Part shown: positions 21,701 through 33,996 of the stretch, in pieces
How the letters are laid out: each line of letters starts with the position of its first letter
Numbering within the stretch: the stretch's first letter is position 1
Source of the DNA: Durusdinium trenchii
Lineage: Eukaryota > Sar > Dinophyceae > Suessiales > Symbiodiniaceae
Length of the DNA stretch: 64,000 nt
Assembly: GCA_963970005.1 (NCBI GenBank)
Contig: CAXAMN010001225.1
Coordinates: 1,131,536-1,195,535 of the forward strand
Direction: 5' to 3'
The notes under the pieces: model-generated
What the model was told of the DNA's origin: nothing
Seen by the model: only the letters and a program-made list of their open reading frames with translations
Databases searched by the model: none
Program-made: the position numbers and the translations under genes

Positions 21701-24682
21701 TTCTTGCCAAACGTGCCTGCATCGAGACACACCGACACTGTTTCCAGGGCTACAGTGGTGATCGGAGCATGGGGGGTCCCTGAACCAAGGGGGCCATCTT
21801 GGGCCATTGTTCACACAGACTGTTCTGCAGGTCTCGGAGTGCTGCTTCCCTCTCCACGTGTCACATCCGCATGGCAAGAAGCCCCTGCAATTGGCCGGCC
21901 AACCAAACCTCCACCTTCCATTCTCCAGGTTCAACGCGCCCTTCGGACCTGAGCATGGGATGTCTGAAGACCATGATTTACGGCTTACGGTATGTTACGG
22001 TCACAGGGAGGGGCTGAGTTGATCCCAAAGAACCACGCCACCAAACCCATAAAGATGGATGTGTTCCCTCCTCTCAATGGGATGTTGATGGATGTTGATG
22101 AAGGGATCTCCACATCTAAGACATATACTGTATATCCCACCGCTGCATTTGTTCATCTAGGACTCCCCACGGCATCGGCGCCCACGAGACCAGCTGAGAC
22201 GACCAGCTCGAGCGCCACGTGATGCTGGGGCGATGCCGGGGCCCCAGCCATCGTACCTGCGCGCGAGATGCCTGCGTCAACCCAGCCGACCAAAAAAGGA
22301 CTCAGCATCATCCTAGCATGCAACAAGGGTTGACACCTGTGCAAGTCACGACTGGAATTCTGCTGGAGATCGTAATACGGGATCCAAAAACATAATGGAT
22401 CATAAGCCATTCCCCATCACCTGAACACTGAGGCTTTCTTGAGAGTCCATCCACTCCGCCGCTCCGCCCCGGCGTCTTTTCTCAAGTGCACCTCTAGCTC
22501 CTGCGGTGGCCTCTCCTGGCAGTTCCCAATCGAAATTGACAACAAAACGGAGGAAAAGGGGAGAGAGAGAGAGAGACATAACTTGAAAAGATTCACAAAC
22601 ACCCACAATGGTCCCAATAGATATTTGTAGGTCCCCTGCATTGTCCATCCATCCTTGTATAACTCTACGGGAATCTGGTTATTCATTCCGCATCCCCCTT
22701 GTGGATCACAAGGGGTCCACAAGGGAATTCTTGGGGACTCTCCATGTTGGTGGTCAGCACGTTCTTCATCGCTCTGTTATCCATGCATTCGGGGCTTGAG
22801 GTGTTGATCTAGTCTAGCAAGTTCTCAAAAACACAAGCCAAATCCAAAGCAGACTTGTCGAGACTGAGGGCTTTGCCCCAAGTTGTTGCCTCCCTCTTTC
22901 AACTCATTCCAGCACCACCTAGTCACATCTGCTTCAAAGAGCAGTCCTCCGAGCGCCTTGCCGCAGCATGGCTCCAGTACATGACCAGCTCAAGGTCTTT
23001 CCCTCGGGAGCCAGCACGCACACCCACTGGAAGCACTCATGGCCTGTAGCGATGGACTCTGGAGGCCCTGACCCGAGTGCTCTGGGATGACCTGAGGCAG
23101 TGCACCGGTGCCGCACCGCAAGGCACCGGTTCAAGGCCACCAGTTGTTGCGGAGATGGCAAGCATGTTTGAGATGGCGTGTTTGATTCCCAGATTACACC
23201 ACATATCTGAAGCCTCTCCCAAACCTCCCTGGTGCTTGAGGAGGAGCTATCTATGTTCAAGTTCAATTTGCCACAAAATGATCCTTTTCGGAGTGGCTTG
23301 AGCTCCCGAGAAGTGCCCAATAATGCTCACAAGGTTCGGAAAAAAATGTTCTTCCACCAAGCTGACCCGTCTGCATAAGTGCCGAAGCTTCATTCGAGCT
23401 GGCGTGGAGCAGGGTCACTGATCGTGGCCGCAGCAGATGTGGTGACTTCAGGCCTTCTTCTGCTCATACTGAAGGTTGTCCCGCGACCAGTGGCTCGCCA
23501 CAGGCCCTGTACATGGCCGGGAAATCTGCAGAGATCTCTTGCATCCGCAGCTTCCCAACATCCCAGCGGCCCTTTTTCGGGTGAATTCCTGTACACAAAA
23601 ATTGGTGAAAGCTTCAAGTCTGGTCTACGGCAGCTCTACAGCCCCATCTTCCTCCAGCTTGGTCCTCAAAGCAATCTGATGCTTGACATGCAAAAGTGCA
23701 TGACATAGGTTCATTTCTCTTTGCGGATGTCAACTCGTAAGGACTTGGATATGCCCTGAAAGCTCTCACCTCTGCTCACAACACCCTAAATGACTTGTCG
23801 TCCTCAGCTTCCAAATGTCCCATATCCTTGCCACTGCAAACCTGCCGCAACGAAGCTCTCAACGAGACCCTTGGAAGCTTGGCTGGATGTCCTAGGCAGC
23901 GCTAAGCCGCTAGGCGTTATTTTGGAAGAGAACACTGTGGTTTTGCTCTTTCAACACTCCTCTCCAATTGAGCGGCTTCTGCCTTTGGGAAACCCACCCC
24001 TCCTAGGTCCTATGACATCTTCTGGATGATTTATGTTTAGATCCAAGTGAGTGGCCTTGGAATGTCCAAACAGTCCGGATCCCGCTTCGGCTCCTGTTTC
24101 CACGGTGGTCACTCCTCGGCTTTTCGCCCCAACCGTTGGATGCGGCAGAGGGGGGAGCCTCACCACACCAGCCAGCAATGAAGACCACCGCCTCTGGCGC
24201 TCGGATCGTCACCTCTCAACTCGGAGCTCGGATCACCGGGACCATAAGGCATGCGGCTGGAGCCCACCACATAGGTCTGATCAGTGACTGATCCAGACTA
24301 GTCCATGAATGTCCAACATTTTTCAGGAACTCTCCTTTTCAATAGGCCTCCCTCCCGCCCTTTGGGGTCATAGGACTTCTTTCCACCTCACATGGCGCCG
24401 GACCTGCTCCAGCAGCCAGAGAGCCACTGTCCCAACCACAGACACCATCAAACCAACACCGTCATCGACAAGGGAAATACGTGTCATCAACCCCAAAACA
24501 CTGCATCCACTTCAACAAAAAATGCTCAAGTGGAAGGAATGCAGAATATGAAACATTATGAAACCTCGCACCACGAGGACCCCATGGTCTCGTCGCAGGT
24601 CCGGTCGCTCAGCGCACCGTCACAGCGGCTTGGGGAGCCTCGGTGCTGGGCAGCCACCGACCGGTCGGTGGGCTATAAGCTC

Positions 24683-24795
24683 CTAGTAGCTTCTTGTTCC
24701 CAGTAGTACGGCCAGGAGCCTCTAGTAGCGTCCTTGCTCCTAGGAGCGTCCTTGCTCCTAGTAGCGATGCCAGGAGCCATCTAGTAGCGTCCTCT
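24683..24795. repeat. short repeat related to the 47-kb minisatellite, inverted
   Basis: This is the reverse-complement form of the same family: CTAGTAGCTTCTTGTTCC, CTAGTAGCGTCCTTGCTCC repeated, then CTAGTAGCGATGCC. Its internal period is 20-25 bases. Confidence 0.75.
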
Positions 24796-25417
24796 ACCCC
24801 CGGTGTGACAGCCATCTTTTGCCGCTTTTTGCATCGTTAGCTGCTTAGCCGCTTAGCCTGTCACCTCATTCAGCGTGGGAGTCCCAAGTGGTGGCTCAAA
24901 CGATTCAATTCTGGCCACCTGATGAAGCCCACAACAAAGTTCCCGTCTTACCGTCACACAAGAACAAGCACCACAAGCACAAGCACAGGACTCCGACCTA
25001 CCAAAGTGGCTCTCCAGCTCCAAGGCCAAACCGAACAGCCCCACAGCCCACCGTACCCGCCACGAAACGGAAGTCGGCGGACTTGCAGGCGATGACGCCC
25101 AGGAGGAAGCTGGCCAAGACCTTGAGATCCTGTCTAGGCAGCACCCAGGCTCAAGAAGAGAGTGACAAAATCCACAGCTACACATGAACATCACATAGAA
25201 GAGGCCACCACAAGGCACAAGCACCCAAGAAGGAAGAGGAAGAAGAAGAAGAAGAAACACCTCTCAATCAACAAGAATGGGCCTCTCGACCTTGCCTCCA
25301 TGCTTCACACTGCAAAAGAGTTGGACTTTATTAAAGGCAGGTTGAGCATTGGCTTGTAGATGCACCACACCAGGAAAGCCAAATGCAAATTTGGATCTGT
25401 CTTCATTTCAAAGGACC

Positions 25418-25753
25418 CCCCCATTCGAAGAATGGGTCCTGCGCCGCAGCACAGGCGCCGTACCCCGTGGCTCCAGGGCACATAGGGCCTCGAGGCGGCA
25501 GCGGCGAACAGCTGAATCTTCAAGCATCTGAATGCTGCCACAGGTAGAGTATATACTTGCCTCTTTACGAACACCAGCAGCTGGATCGTCTCCGTAAAGC
25601 CCGATAAAATCCAGGACAACTCCAAACAGTTCATGCTGCTCTCTCTCTCTCTCTCAGCGGCCGGACATCGATGGATGACCCCTGCACTGGTGAGCAAGGA
25701 AATGGATGCAGCAGCCAGGATGATGGCCAGAAGCACTTGAAGCCTCAAAGGTT
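25418..25753 (-). CDS. membrane-span exon with coding GA repeat, unrecognised
   Basis: From about 25747 the minus strand encodes a hydrophobic helix (LQVLLAIILAAASISLLTSA) followed by GVIHRCPAAERER. Across the GA run at about 25641-25655 the good frame becomes EQHELFGVVLDFIGLYGDD, then KEASIYSTCGSIQMLEDSA, continuing with clear G/C3 bias to a stop at 25418. The two frames differ by the length of the GA dinucleotide run: one extra GA would join them. A small intron is the alternative. A stop lies just upstream of the helix, so a splice at TTTGAG (25752) is likely and the true start is elsewhere. The helix could be a signal anchor or a membrane segment. The family is unknown. Confidence 0.42.
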
Positions 25754-25759
25754 GTCAAA

Positions 25760-28700
25760 CGGGATTCTCTCTTGAAGATTGGCCCGACATCTGACCAATA
25801 ACTTGTAGCATCCTGTTTTACGGCATTTGCAAGTCGTGCAAACATGTATATAATGATTATAATGGGCATGATGCGGCATGACTCTTTTGCTGTAGGTTTC
25901 TTGCAAGCTGGGCAGCCAAACAACCAAATAGCCTTTCATCAGGCACATGCCTTCTGCTCTCTTCTGCCCTTTTGCATCCGAATCCGATCGGCTTCGCAGC
26001 TTCGGCCCCCTCTGATTTTCGTCCTTCCAAGAAGCATGTTCAACGACACGCCGTCCATCTTCCGCGCCTGAGGCGACGAGCTTCGGAGCGACCAAGCAAC
26101 ACAGAGCGACCAAGCGGGGCCTCACGGGCTGCTGGGCCGGCCACGGGTCTGAGCCAGAGTCTGCGGAAAGAATCAGACGGGTTTTGTCCAAATGGTCCGA
26201 CAACTCCTGGCTGCCTAGTACTAGCTGCGCATGTGCTTGGCTCATCTAGCCACAAGCGACACTCAGCGATCGTCAATCCAAGCTTCCTCCATCAAGCAGG
26301 TCACCACACCTGAACCCCCGAGGCTACGGCCGACATGGTCCCGAAGGAGAAGGTCTCAACATCCCATCCCAGGCCCACCTGAGTGGCAAACCCATCTGTC
26401 TCTATGTGGACCCCAAAAAAACAGCCATCCACAAAACCCATCTGCAATGGTGCACAGACAAGGTCCAGCAATGCTGGATCAGGATCTAAGAGTCTAGTGA
26501 GTCTAGTCACTTCTGAGATCCTCCAGCGTTTGCCTCAAGAATTGGTTAGGAAGTCCCCATGTCTTCCGCGATTACCACCTGAGGTGCCAGCCCGCAAGGC
26601 CACAAGGAGTGGGGACCTGGGCTGGCCTACTCCTTCGCAGGTTTCTGGTAGGACTCGAATGGTCAACATGAGTGCCATGCTCCACCATGTCCTCAAGGCA
26701 GTTCCTGAATCTCTTTCATCCCCGTGGGCCCCCCTTGGCCCTCAGCCACGACATAGAATACAACCTGTACACCCATACATCATCATACATCCGCCTCCTT
26801 CAACCTTCCCTCCTCGGCTCCCAGGCTCAATCACTGATGCTCCCTGCAATGCGACGGCTGATGAAATCGGAAGGGTCGGCTCATTCGTCTCCAAAATTCT
26901 TCATAGATTGCGAACCCTTGCCTCTTGCCTCATTTCTTCTCTGCTTGATCAATATGGGTCCCACAACAACAGCCCTGCCGGCCGATGTTCACTGTAACTC
27001 ACCAAACGGAGGTCTTCTTCTTCATCTTCATCATCATGAATGCCACTGGATGACCGATCTAGCCGCTGGCCATATGGCCATGGTGTGATCCTCTAGTCAG
27101 ACTGCATCCCGGTCGCCAGGATCCAAAAGGAATGACTCGACTCGACCTTGAAACTTTAGACTCCAACAAGTGGTCCTCGTCATTATCACCAACACGCCTT
27201 TCATCGCCTTTCCCCTATTGGGGGTTCTTCGTTTGGCCGGATCTGTCCATTCGCCTCCGACTGGGAAATCATTGGGCTTCTTGCCGCCAACTCTTCAACA
27301 ACCTCAGGAGAGCCCACTTCCAGGCTGGGTGGATATCATCTCCATTAATCATTCACCATCTATTGTGCTCCTGCTCTGAACAGATTGTAGTGCTCAACTA
27401 ATGCTTTGCAATCGGACATCCATCTTCTTACAGCGGAATCTCTAGTTGCCCGTGGATTGATGGGTCGCCTGGCGTTTTCCGGTGGTTTATAGTGTCACCT
27501 GCTTTTGGATATGTCATCAGTCACAACATTGTCATCAGCTTCACCACATTGTCAGCAAGTTCCAACTAGTGTCATCGCATGGGCCTTTGATTACAAAGGG
27601 GGGAAGAGGGAGCTAGTGCAGGGGGAGTTGGGGTTGAACACGGTATTGAGAGCAGTCACACGTACGTAATGCAAGTGCGGTGCCAAGTGCTGCGAAAGGG
27701 AAAAGGCAAGCCAGGCGGACTGCTTTCCTTGAACGGCCAGTGTAGATACACAGTGTGAGGCTCGCTGCAGAGGTTGAGCAGCTTAGCCGAAACACATCGA
27801 AACGCGAGGGGCGAGCGGGTGGGACATTGATGGTGTCACCAGCCGCGTGTCATCAACATGCACGTCGGTTTCACAACATTGTCACCGCGTGGCCATGTAA
27901 AAAAGATCATTAAAAGATCTGGTGCGGCGGTTGGAGGCAAGGAAAGGCCGGTAGATCCAAGGGTGAAAAAACAGGGTGACTCCCATCAGTTTTTGGGGTG
28001 CTCTGAGGGGCTTCTCGTGAACACGCTCCTTGAAAGGTGCTTTGAGCCATCTCGTAGACATGGCGCCAGTGACCCGCTAGTGTCCACATCAGCTCCTAGA
28101 TTCTAAGAGGCCTTCCAAAACAATGTTTTCTAAATCTTATCTGAAGTGTTCTGAAGATCTGCTCCGCAGCTACAATGAGGTGTTTGACGGTGTTTGATGC
28201 CCCTGGCAATTCCGTAAAGTAGGTAGAGCCTGCACTAGATTTGGCCCGGGAGCCAAGTGCCCGGTGAGGCGACAGCGGCGGGCACACGGGAGAGACAAGC
28301 GCCCGCGGAAGCGCCTCGGGTGGCGACATGGAAGCGGCAAGTCGATAAGAAGAAAAAACAAAAGAAAACGTCGAACGACGATTAGAACCCGCGCGAACAC
28401 CAATATATTGAGTCGGCGGCTCCACGTGAAAGAAAACTGGCCCAGTCTCGTGCTGCCACACCTACAGGACATCGGGTTTGTACCGTTGACCATTTCAAGA
28501 CCCCAGCGAGTAGTCATCGCATTCTCATCATCACCATCACCATTGGTAGAGGGAAATGCTGAAGTCCTCTCCAACCAACGTGACAAAATGCTACCATTGT
28601 TCAACAAGGAATTGGGCAAAGAAAGTTCTCGATGTTGGGCGATATGCGCAAATTCCCAATTATTTACAGGAGGAAACTGACATGAACTCAACTACTTGCA

Positions 28701-30150
28701 GGAAACAACCGCGGGGAATTGTCCTGAAAGTCCTATGGTCAGAAATATTGAACACATCATTCGTCCTTCAAAAGCACCCGACCGCTACATTCCAACTACC
28801 CCTACCAGCAACACAGCACCCCAGCAAGATCCCAAATCTAGGGGTACTACGGTGACCTGTTTCCGGGCGAGATTTTGCAACATGGGCCTTGGCTGACCTT
28901 TGGGCTGCCTTGGCCGGAAAAACGTGGCCGATAGTATGCACTTTTGAAAGTTGTGCTCTTTTGTCCTGTGCCGTTCGAACATGGGCCTGTGCCTCGTTCC
29001 TTGAGCTACCAACACTTTTCCTGGGCCTGTAACTGTGACTTCCATACATGCCCGCCCCTGTTCCGTGCTAACTAAAGCTATTACGTTCCTATGAACCCGC
29101 ATCCCCCTAGCCTCCTGGTGTAAACGTTGTTAGTTCGATGTCGGGAGCGACATGAATATGTCACTATGGTCTATGGCAATGGGTCTTTGAGTTGGCACCA
29201 TCTACACCCACCTACCCTTTGCCATCGTCAGCTGGAAGCCTCCAGGTTGGTGATATTGGCGACCTCAGCCCCAACTTTCGACATGTAGCTGTCGCCGGAA
29301 CAAAATACAAAAAGAAGCTAGACTATGACTGCCTCTTGTTCACGGCCTCTTGAAACCAACATGACTGCCCTTGCTACAAACATCGGCTATGCTAAGCATG
29401 GCTAAGAAAGCCGCGGTCAAAAGCTTACTGATCACTGATGGCTGAATGGCATTTCTGGTGCTTGAGCTAGACTCTTCTGCTAACTTGCTCGTGATGCCCC
29501 ATCGTTCGGGGTTGACGGTGGCTCTGATAGGCAAGTGTAAAGGCATGCCAGTATCCCTGTCACGTGCTTTGATCGACGTAAGCCTAACGCGTTGCATAAT
29601 TACATACATACTTTTTGGCAAGCCAAAGCACGCCAAACCAACTGAGGCGGAGAACCACGGTTGACAGTGGTCAGTTCGCTTTGCTTGGAGCCCTCCCAGC
29701 CGCCAGGGCACGCTCTCGTTGGCGAATCCCAGCATTAGGGCCTCCGTTCACAGGATCATCCGTCCCGTTCGCCCGAAACACGCTATAGCAGGCTGATCAT
29801 CTGTGAGACAAGTTTAACCGGGGCTAAGTTCTTAAATGAAGACCATCTCTGCCAACCTGCTGAGTTAAACCAACTGCCAAGAAGAATGGATCACCCAAAT
29901 TTCATTAAGTAACATCTATGCTATACCTACCACTTGTTTCGCCTGTGGTTTGGAGAGTCGATAGAGTAGGCCCTTGATAAACCCTGCTTCTGATACCCCT
30001 ATAATACTTACACCCACACATGAACCATGTGTGACGCGTGGAGCGGTTCTCAAAACATTGTTGGTGCCCACTTTCAGAAACCCGGCAAAACTTGGTGAAG
30101 CCTATTGGCTGAGTCAATACGCTATGTTTCCCAGATAGCTGGAAAACTCT
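25760..30150. other. gene-poor interval
   Basis: Frames here (for example minus 29340..29735, 131 codons with an ATG) lack third-position bias or domains. Near 27500-27900 phrases such as CACAACATTGTCATCAGC, CACCACATTGTCAGCAAG and CACAACATTGTCACCGCG recur loosely. Confidence 0.3.
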
Positions 30151-30165
30151 GAGAGAGAGGGAGAG

Positions 30166-30262
30166 GGATATATATATATATATATACATGTGTGTGTGTG
30201 CATATGCAGATGTTCTGTGATGCTTTCACTTCACAAACGTCTCTCTCTCTCTCTCTCTCTGG
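30166..30262. repeat. TA/TG and CT microsatellites
   Basis: A TATATATA run then TGTGTGTG (about 30166-30200) and a CTCTCTCT run (about 30238-30261) flank a short unique stretch. They lie about 350 bases downstream of the UNC-50 stop. Confidence 0.9.
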
Positions 30263-30622
30263 GTTGTCTAGGTCTAGGTCCAATCGGCTTTTTTGGAGCC
30301 ATCTCCCATACCTTCCTCTCTCACTGCCCTGGCCTTCACCCACTCCTCCAGTCCTGACCTCACCGGCGCCCAGCGCCCGCTCGTCTCCAAAGCATCGATC
30401 TGGTCCTGGACGGTGCGGAGCGACCCAGCGAGCCCATCGAGAAGGGAAGACTCCCCTTTAGAGGTGGGGAGGGGGGGTCAATATGAAATGTAATGAAACT
30501 AGCGCAGTGGGAGACAGCTTTGCAATGCTTTTGCAGGTGGATGCTGCACCGATCCCTCCTTTTTCACGAGCTTTGCAGAGATCACACGTTCCAGGACACT
30601 GTTGCATTCACAGTGACGCCGC

Positions 30623-31361
30623 TCAGATGCCCAGATACTGCAAGGAGACCAGTGTCAAGTTCACCCGGCACAGGCTCAGGAGCAGAGCGAGCAGCACCAC
30701 AACGCCTGCAGGATACAAAATCACCTCTGTGCGCTCCAAGAATGGTAGCGTGCTGTAGCCCAAGGACATGATATAGAGGTAGTAGCATGCCGCGACTCCA
30801 TAGAGGATGTTGCTGAAGATGGCGGCCAACCATGTGGTTTGCGACAAGAAGGGGAGCAAGAAGTAATGAAAGACATAGAGCACTAAGAAGAAGGGAAAAA
30901 AAGGAGTTGCAGTGAATATCAAAGGCATACATCCACTCCATTTTCTGCTCTACTCCATGGAAGGACTGTGCCCGCATGTAGTTGTTGGCCACAAACCAGG
31001 ACACCGTGGAGACCATTATGCCGAAGAAAATGAAGTGCATCACTATGAAGCGTACAAGAATGTGGAGGAAGTCGGTGCCTCGTGCCTGGAATGCGATGCC
31101 GTAAGCAATGGCTGTCACAGTGAGGAAAAAGATCAAGACCACCACAAAGGCAGGATCGTCTCTGGCCCACTGATTCTTGGTCTGCTTCCGGTAGGAGGTG
31201 AGCTGATACACCTTCCTCGGTGCAATGCAGAGGTAGAGCATCTGTGCAAACGTGTAGTCGATGTCCATCTGCGCGTAGTGCAGCATCCGCCGCAAGTATT
31301 CGGAGAGCGATGGTGAGTGCATGAACGATGGACGTTCCGACTCCACATGTAAAGGCAGCAT
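30623..31361 (-). CDS. UNC-50 family membrane protein, one-base frame break
   Basis: UNC-50/GMH1 family: small multi-span proteins of the Golgi/ER that in animals help receptors reach the surface and in yeast bind an Arf exchange factor. The ATG at 31361 opens LRRMLHYAQMDIDYTFAQM and then the family block KQTKNQWARDDPAF near residues 60-75. Hydrophobic spans and the conserved WMYAFDIHCNSFF follow. At that point frame 1 fails. Dropping one T from the T7 run (30896..30902) continues in the family pattern: FFLVLYVFHYFLLPFLS, then SLGYSTLPFLERTEV, ending YLGI at a TGA at 30623. Corrected length is 245 residues, close to the usual 250-260. There is no intron, unlike its neighbours. Either an assembly indel or a true lesion in a retrocopy explains the break. 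Family assignment is firm; whether the gene works is not. Confidence 0.9.
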
Positions 31362-31365
31362 AGCT

Positions 31366-31403
31366 CGGAGCCTTGGCTACGCCTGGCTACGCCTGGCTAC
31401 GGC
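31366..31403 (-). other. candidate dinoflagellate spliced-leader relic
   Basis: On the minus strand, ending 5 bases before the UNC-50 ATG, the sequence has three near-tandem copies of CGTAGCCA. The first is CCGTAGCCA and the last is followed by AGGCTC. The dinoflagellate spliced leader begins CCGTAGCCA and ends GGCTCAAG, so both ends of the leader are represented. Repeated truncated leaders before an intronless coding region are the known mark of mRNA recycling into the genome. Confidence 0.5.
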
Positions 31404-31598
31404 GTTTCAGCGCCACACTGGAGGTCCAACGCAATTGACCGATCAAAATGGGTTAGACTTTGGTGGGCTAGTGGCAGGTCATGTAGAGATGATGTGAGGC
31501 CAGGTTCGTGCGAGGTGCGCGCGTGTGTGCACAAAGGGAATGTGATGTAGAGAGGGCGGAATCATTGCAACGTCTTCGAAGTAAACAGATGCAATTCA

Positions 31599-32781
31599 TT
31601 ACTGCTTGAATGTCCATCGAATCCGTTGCTTGAGCCTCTCCCAAGAAGAAGCTGCATGAAGTCAGCAAAGCCGGAAAAAATCATGAGACCATAGCTGAGG
31701 CCTGATCATGATCCTGTTCATGACCGACCCATGTTCCACACCTGATGGCTTTGAAATGAAAATACTTCACACCTGAGGCCTTCTGCACACCAGCGCTCCT
31801 GCAGTTCTTTGGTGCGGTTGTTGTCAAACTTACGTGCAAAGAACACAGCCATCCGCTGTCCTCGGGCAGAAGTGGAAGCAGAAAAACATGGGAACACTGA
31901 GTGGGTCAAGTACCACTCCTCAAGACTGGGCACAAATCCCAAGGAGCAGTTCTATACAGGGTCGAACGTCCACAGTAGTCGTACGGTTTTGCGCCAAGAG
32001 CTGTGAGCAGTGTGCACATGTAGTCATGTAGGATAAGCTCTCTAGAAAGTGAATTGGGGAAGGGTCAACCACGCCGAGGATTCAGACTTCGAGCAGTCGA
32101 GCCTGCTTTCAAATCAAGGGAGTTCAGATTCAACTTCAATCTAGTCCGGCGGCCCGGCGTTCCTATCCTTCTTACGGCACCCATTTCAGTTAGAACGCAC
32201 ATATTTAAACAACTACCTGTCTAGACATGGATCTGGACTAGAATCGTATCTGAGGTGGAGGGGCATCCAATAATTCCCAGCAACCACAAGCCAAAAAGGA
32301 CCGTCCAAAACCCATGTGTCGGTTCGCAGCTCTTCCTCAATGGTCCGTGGTGCGCCAAAGCATCGCTTTACATCAACAAGGCGTTGGAAGAAGCTTTGCG
32401 ACAGTAAGGGTGGCGTGAGCATCTTCAGCTCCTCGGTCACAGCGGCGCGCAAAGCAAAAATAAAAAACACGAGGCACTCGTTTCCCCGGAGTCAGGGCCT
32501 TGACTGGTTCGTTGTATTGGTGAAGGAAGAGGGAAGAACCAACGGTCTCCGATTCCATGCCATAAGCGATTTCCCGCTGATCCTGTGAAGTAACACATGC
32601 ATACGCACATAGGAGGCTTAAACTGCTTTGGCAGGCCAATGGTGCCTACTTAGCGCATCTTAGAGGCCAACACCCTACCTGCAAAAAAAAGGATGAACAA
32701 AGCCCAAACAACATGGCTTAGCCAAGGCCTGGTCTCCTCTTGGGATCTGTGCCGCGTACTGTCTTTCAATGAAGAGTGCAT
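31599..32781 (-). CDS. probable type II membrane glycosyltransferase, GT14-like C-terminus
   Basis: Exon a (32781..32679) starts MHSSLKDSTRHRSQEE and has a hydrophobic stretch PWLSHVVWALFILFF, the layout of a Golgi signal anchor. Exon b (32582..32217) contains YGMESETVGSSLFLHQY. After a one-base slip in the run of A at 32462..32467 (T on the minus strand) it gives ALRAAVTEELKMLTP and then DGPFWLVVAGNYWMP. Exon c (31925..31773) joins in phase (AG plus T) to give LEEWYLTHSVF and then MAVFFARKFDNNRTKELQERW. In the core-2/xylosyl/glucuronosyltransferase family a G.xW segment, a (D/E)(E)xF/Y..T segment and a terminal FARKFD occur in this order, which is the basis for the call. A last exon at 31651..31599 may end RLKQRIRWTFKQ. 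The T8 run at 32683 also needs one base less for exon a to join in phase. Confidence 0.45.
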
Positions 32782-33128
32782 CTTCAGAGGTACTGAAACT
32801 ACAACTTCATGTTTGGCAAGGTGAGAATCGTGCATGTGAAAAAAGAACGCTATGTCCAACACTGAAAACGAATTCCATCAGATTCCTTTAAAAACCCTGC
32901 ACTTTGTCAGCAACAACATGGAGTGGAGACCAGCTCGTCTTGGAATGACAAACCCCCTCAGAACAGCTTCTAGAACGAGCAGCAACTGTTCATTTCCCAT
33001 CCAGTGATGGAAAACCCAAACTCCGCAAACAACCAGGAATTGGACATATATATATATAGTACATGCACCGTACCAAACCACCGAAAACCTTGAAGTAGGT
33101 TCATCTCCATCTCACCCACCCGAGTCAC

Positions 33129-33237
33129 CTGAGCCGAGGCTCCGGTCCCGCCACCTCCGGGCTCGCAGCGTCGGGCGCCAGGTTGGGCCGGTCCCAGATG
33201 TGGAAGCCCCAGCGCACGTGGCGGCGGCAGAAGGGGC
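33129..33237 (-). CDS. single G/C-rich exon, unrecognised
   Basis: The exon sits between a CCTGAG acceptor and a CTCAG/GTGACT donor. It encodes RRHVRWGFHIWDRPN and then PDAASPEVAGPEPRLR, with nearly every codon ending in G or C. It may belong to the gene downstream (32.8 kb) or to the exons at 34.7-35.06 kb. I could not link it. Confidence 0.38.
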
Positions 33238-33996
33238 CTCAGGCGGCGGCATGTTCAGCTGGACCAAAGGGCCACTTTTTTCGTCGATTCTTCGTGGTAC
33301 ACAGACCAGAAATGGTTAACAACCCAGCCTTTTGTGCTGACCTGGTCTGTGGGTCTGGCCTAAAACCTCAATCAACATCAAGTGTCGTGGCCTTTGTGGC
33401 CAAAAGTGGAGCCTTCTCGGAGTGAAAAAAGCGTGGGTTTTGAGAAGCATCGAATCTTGCAAGGAACTGGGTTTTGAGAAGCTTCATCTATATACAGTAA
33501 ATGACCTCACTAAATCACCTACAACCGCCTCCCACTTCTGAAGACCTTGCGTGCCCTCCCTTCGTCCCCCTTGGAGGGCCCTCGGGCTGGGCTCTCCAAC
33601 TGTTCAGCGCCATTGTCCTTGGGTGGTGGGAAACATGGTGAGTCCAAATAAACATCCATCTCCCAAAGCTAACATAGACTCCAAAAGAAATACAAACCCT
33701 TGGATGTTCTTTGCTCATTGGCTTGGGGGTAAGGATGGCACAAGTCCCTTGGCATTGGTCTTGCAAAAAATATTCAACATATTAATTGGTGGGTGATAGG
33801 TGTCATCACATGTTTTCGGAGAACTGGTTCTTCCGTTAACCTTGACGGCACGTGGCAGGTTTGTGCGCCAGGGCTGTTCCCAGTCATGTGTTGATGCATC
33901 ATGGCACGGAAACGTGCCATCGCCCAACAGGTTGCCATGCACTTCCCAACGCTCCCAGAGAGTGTGTTATATATAGTTGTAATCCAAGCCCTTCCA

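Larger units (their letters stand above)
19260..25300. other. gene-poor interval
   Basis: Open frames occur on both strands (for example plus 19429..19863 and 21171..21455, minus 23390..23617). None has a recognisable domain or a confirmed exon neighbour. The interval carries two short relatives of the 47-kb minisatellite. Confidence 0.3.

Noticed and set aside
28380-28440. Possible minus-strand tRNA with a GGTTCTAATC box-B-like string
   Set aside because: No matching T-stem, acceptor stem or box A could be folded around it.
29340-29735. 131-codon minus-strand frame with an ATG
   Set aside because: Third-position composition is mixed, and no domain or neighbouring exon was found. A chance frame is likely.
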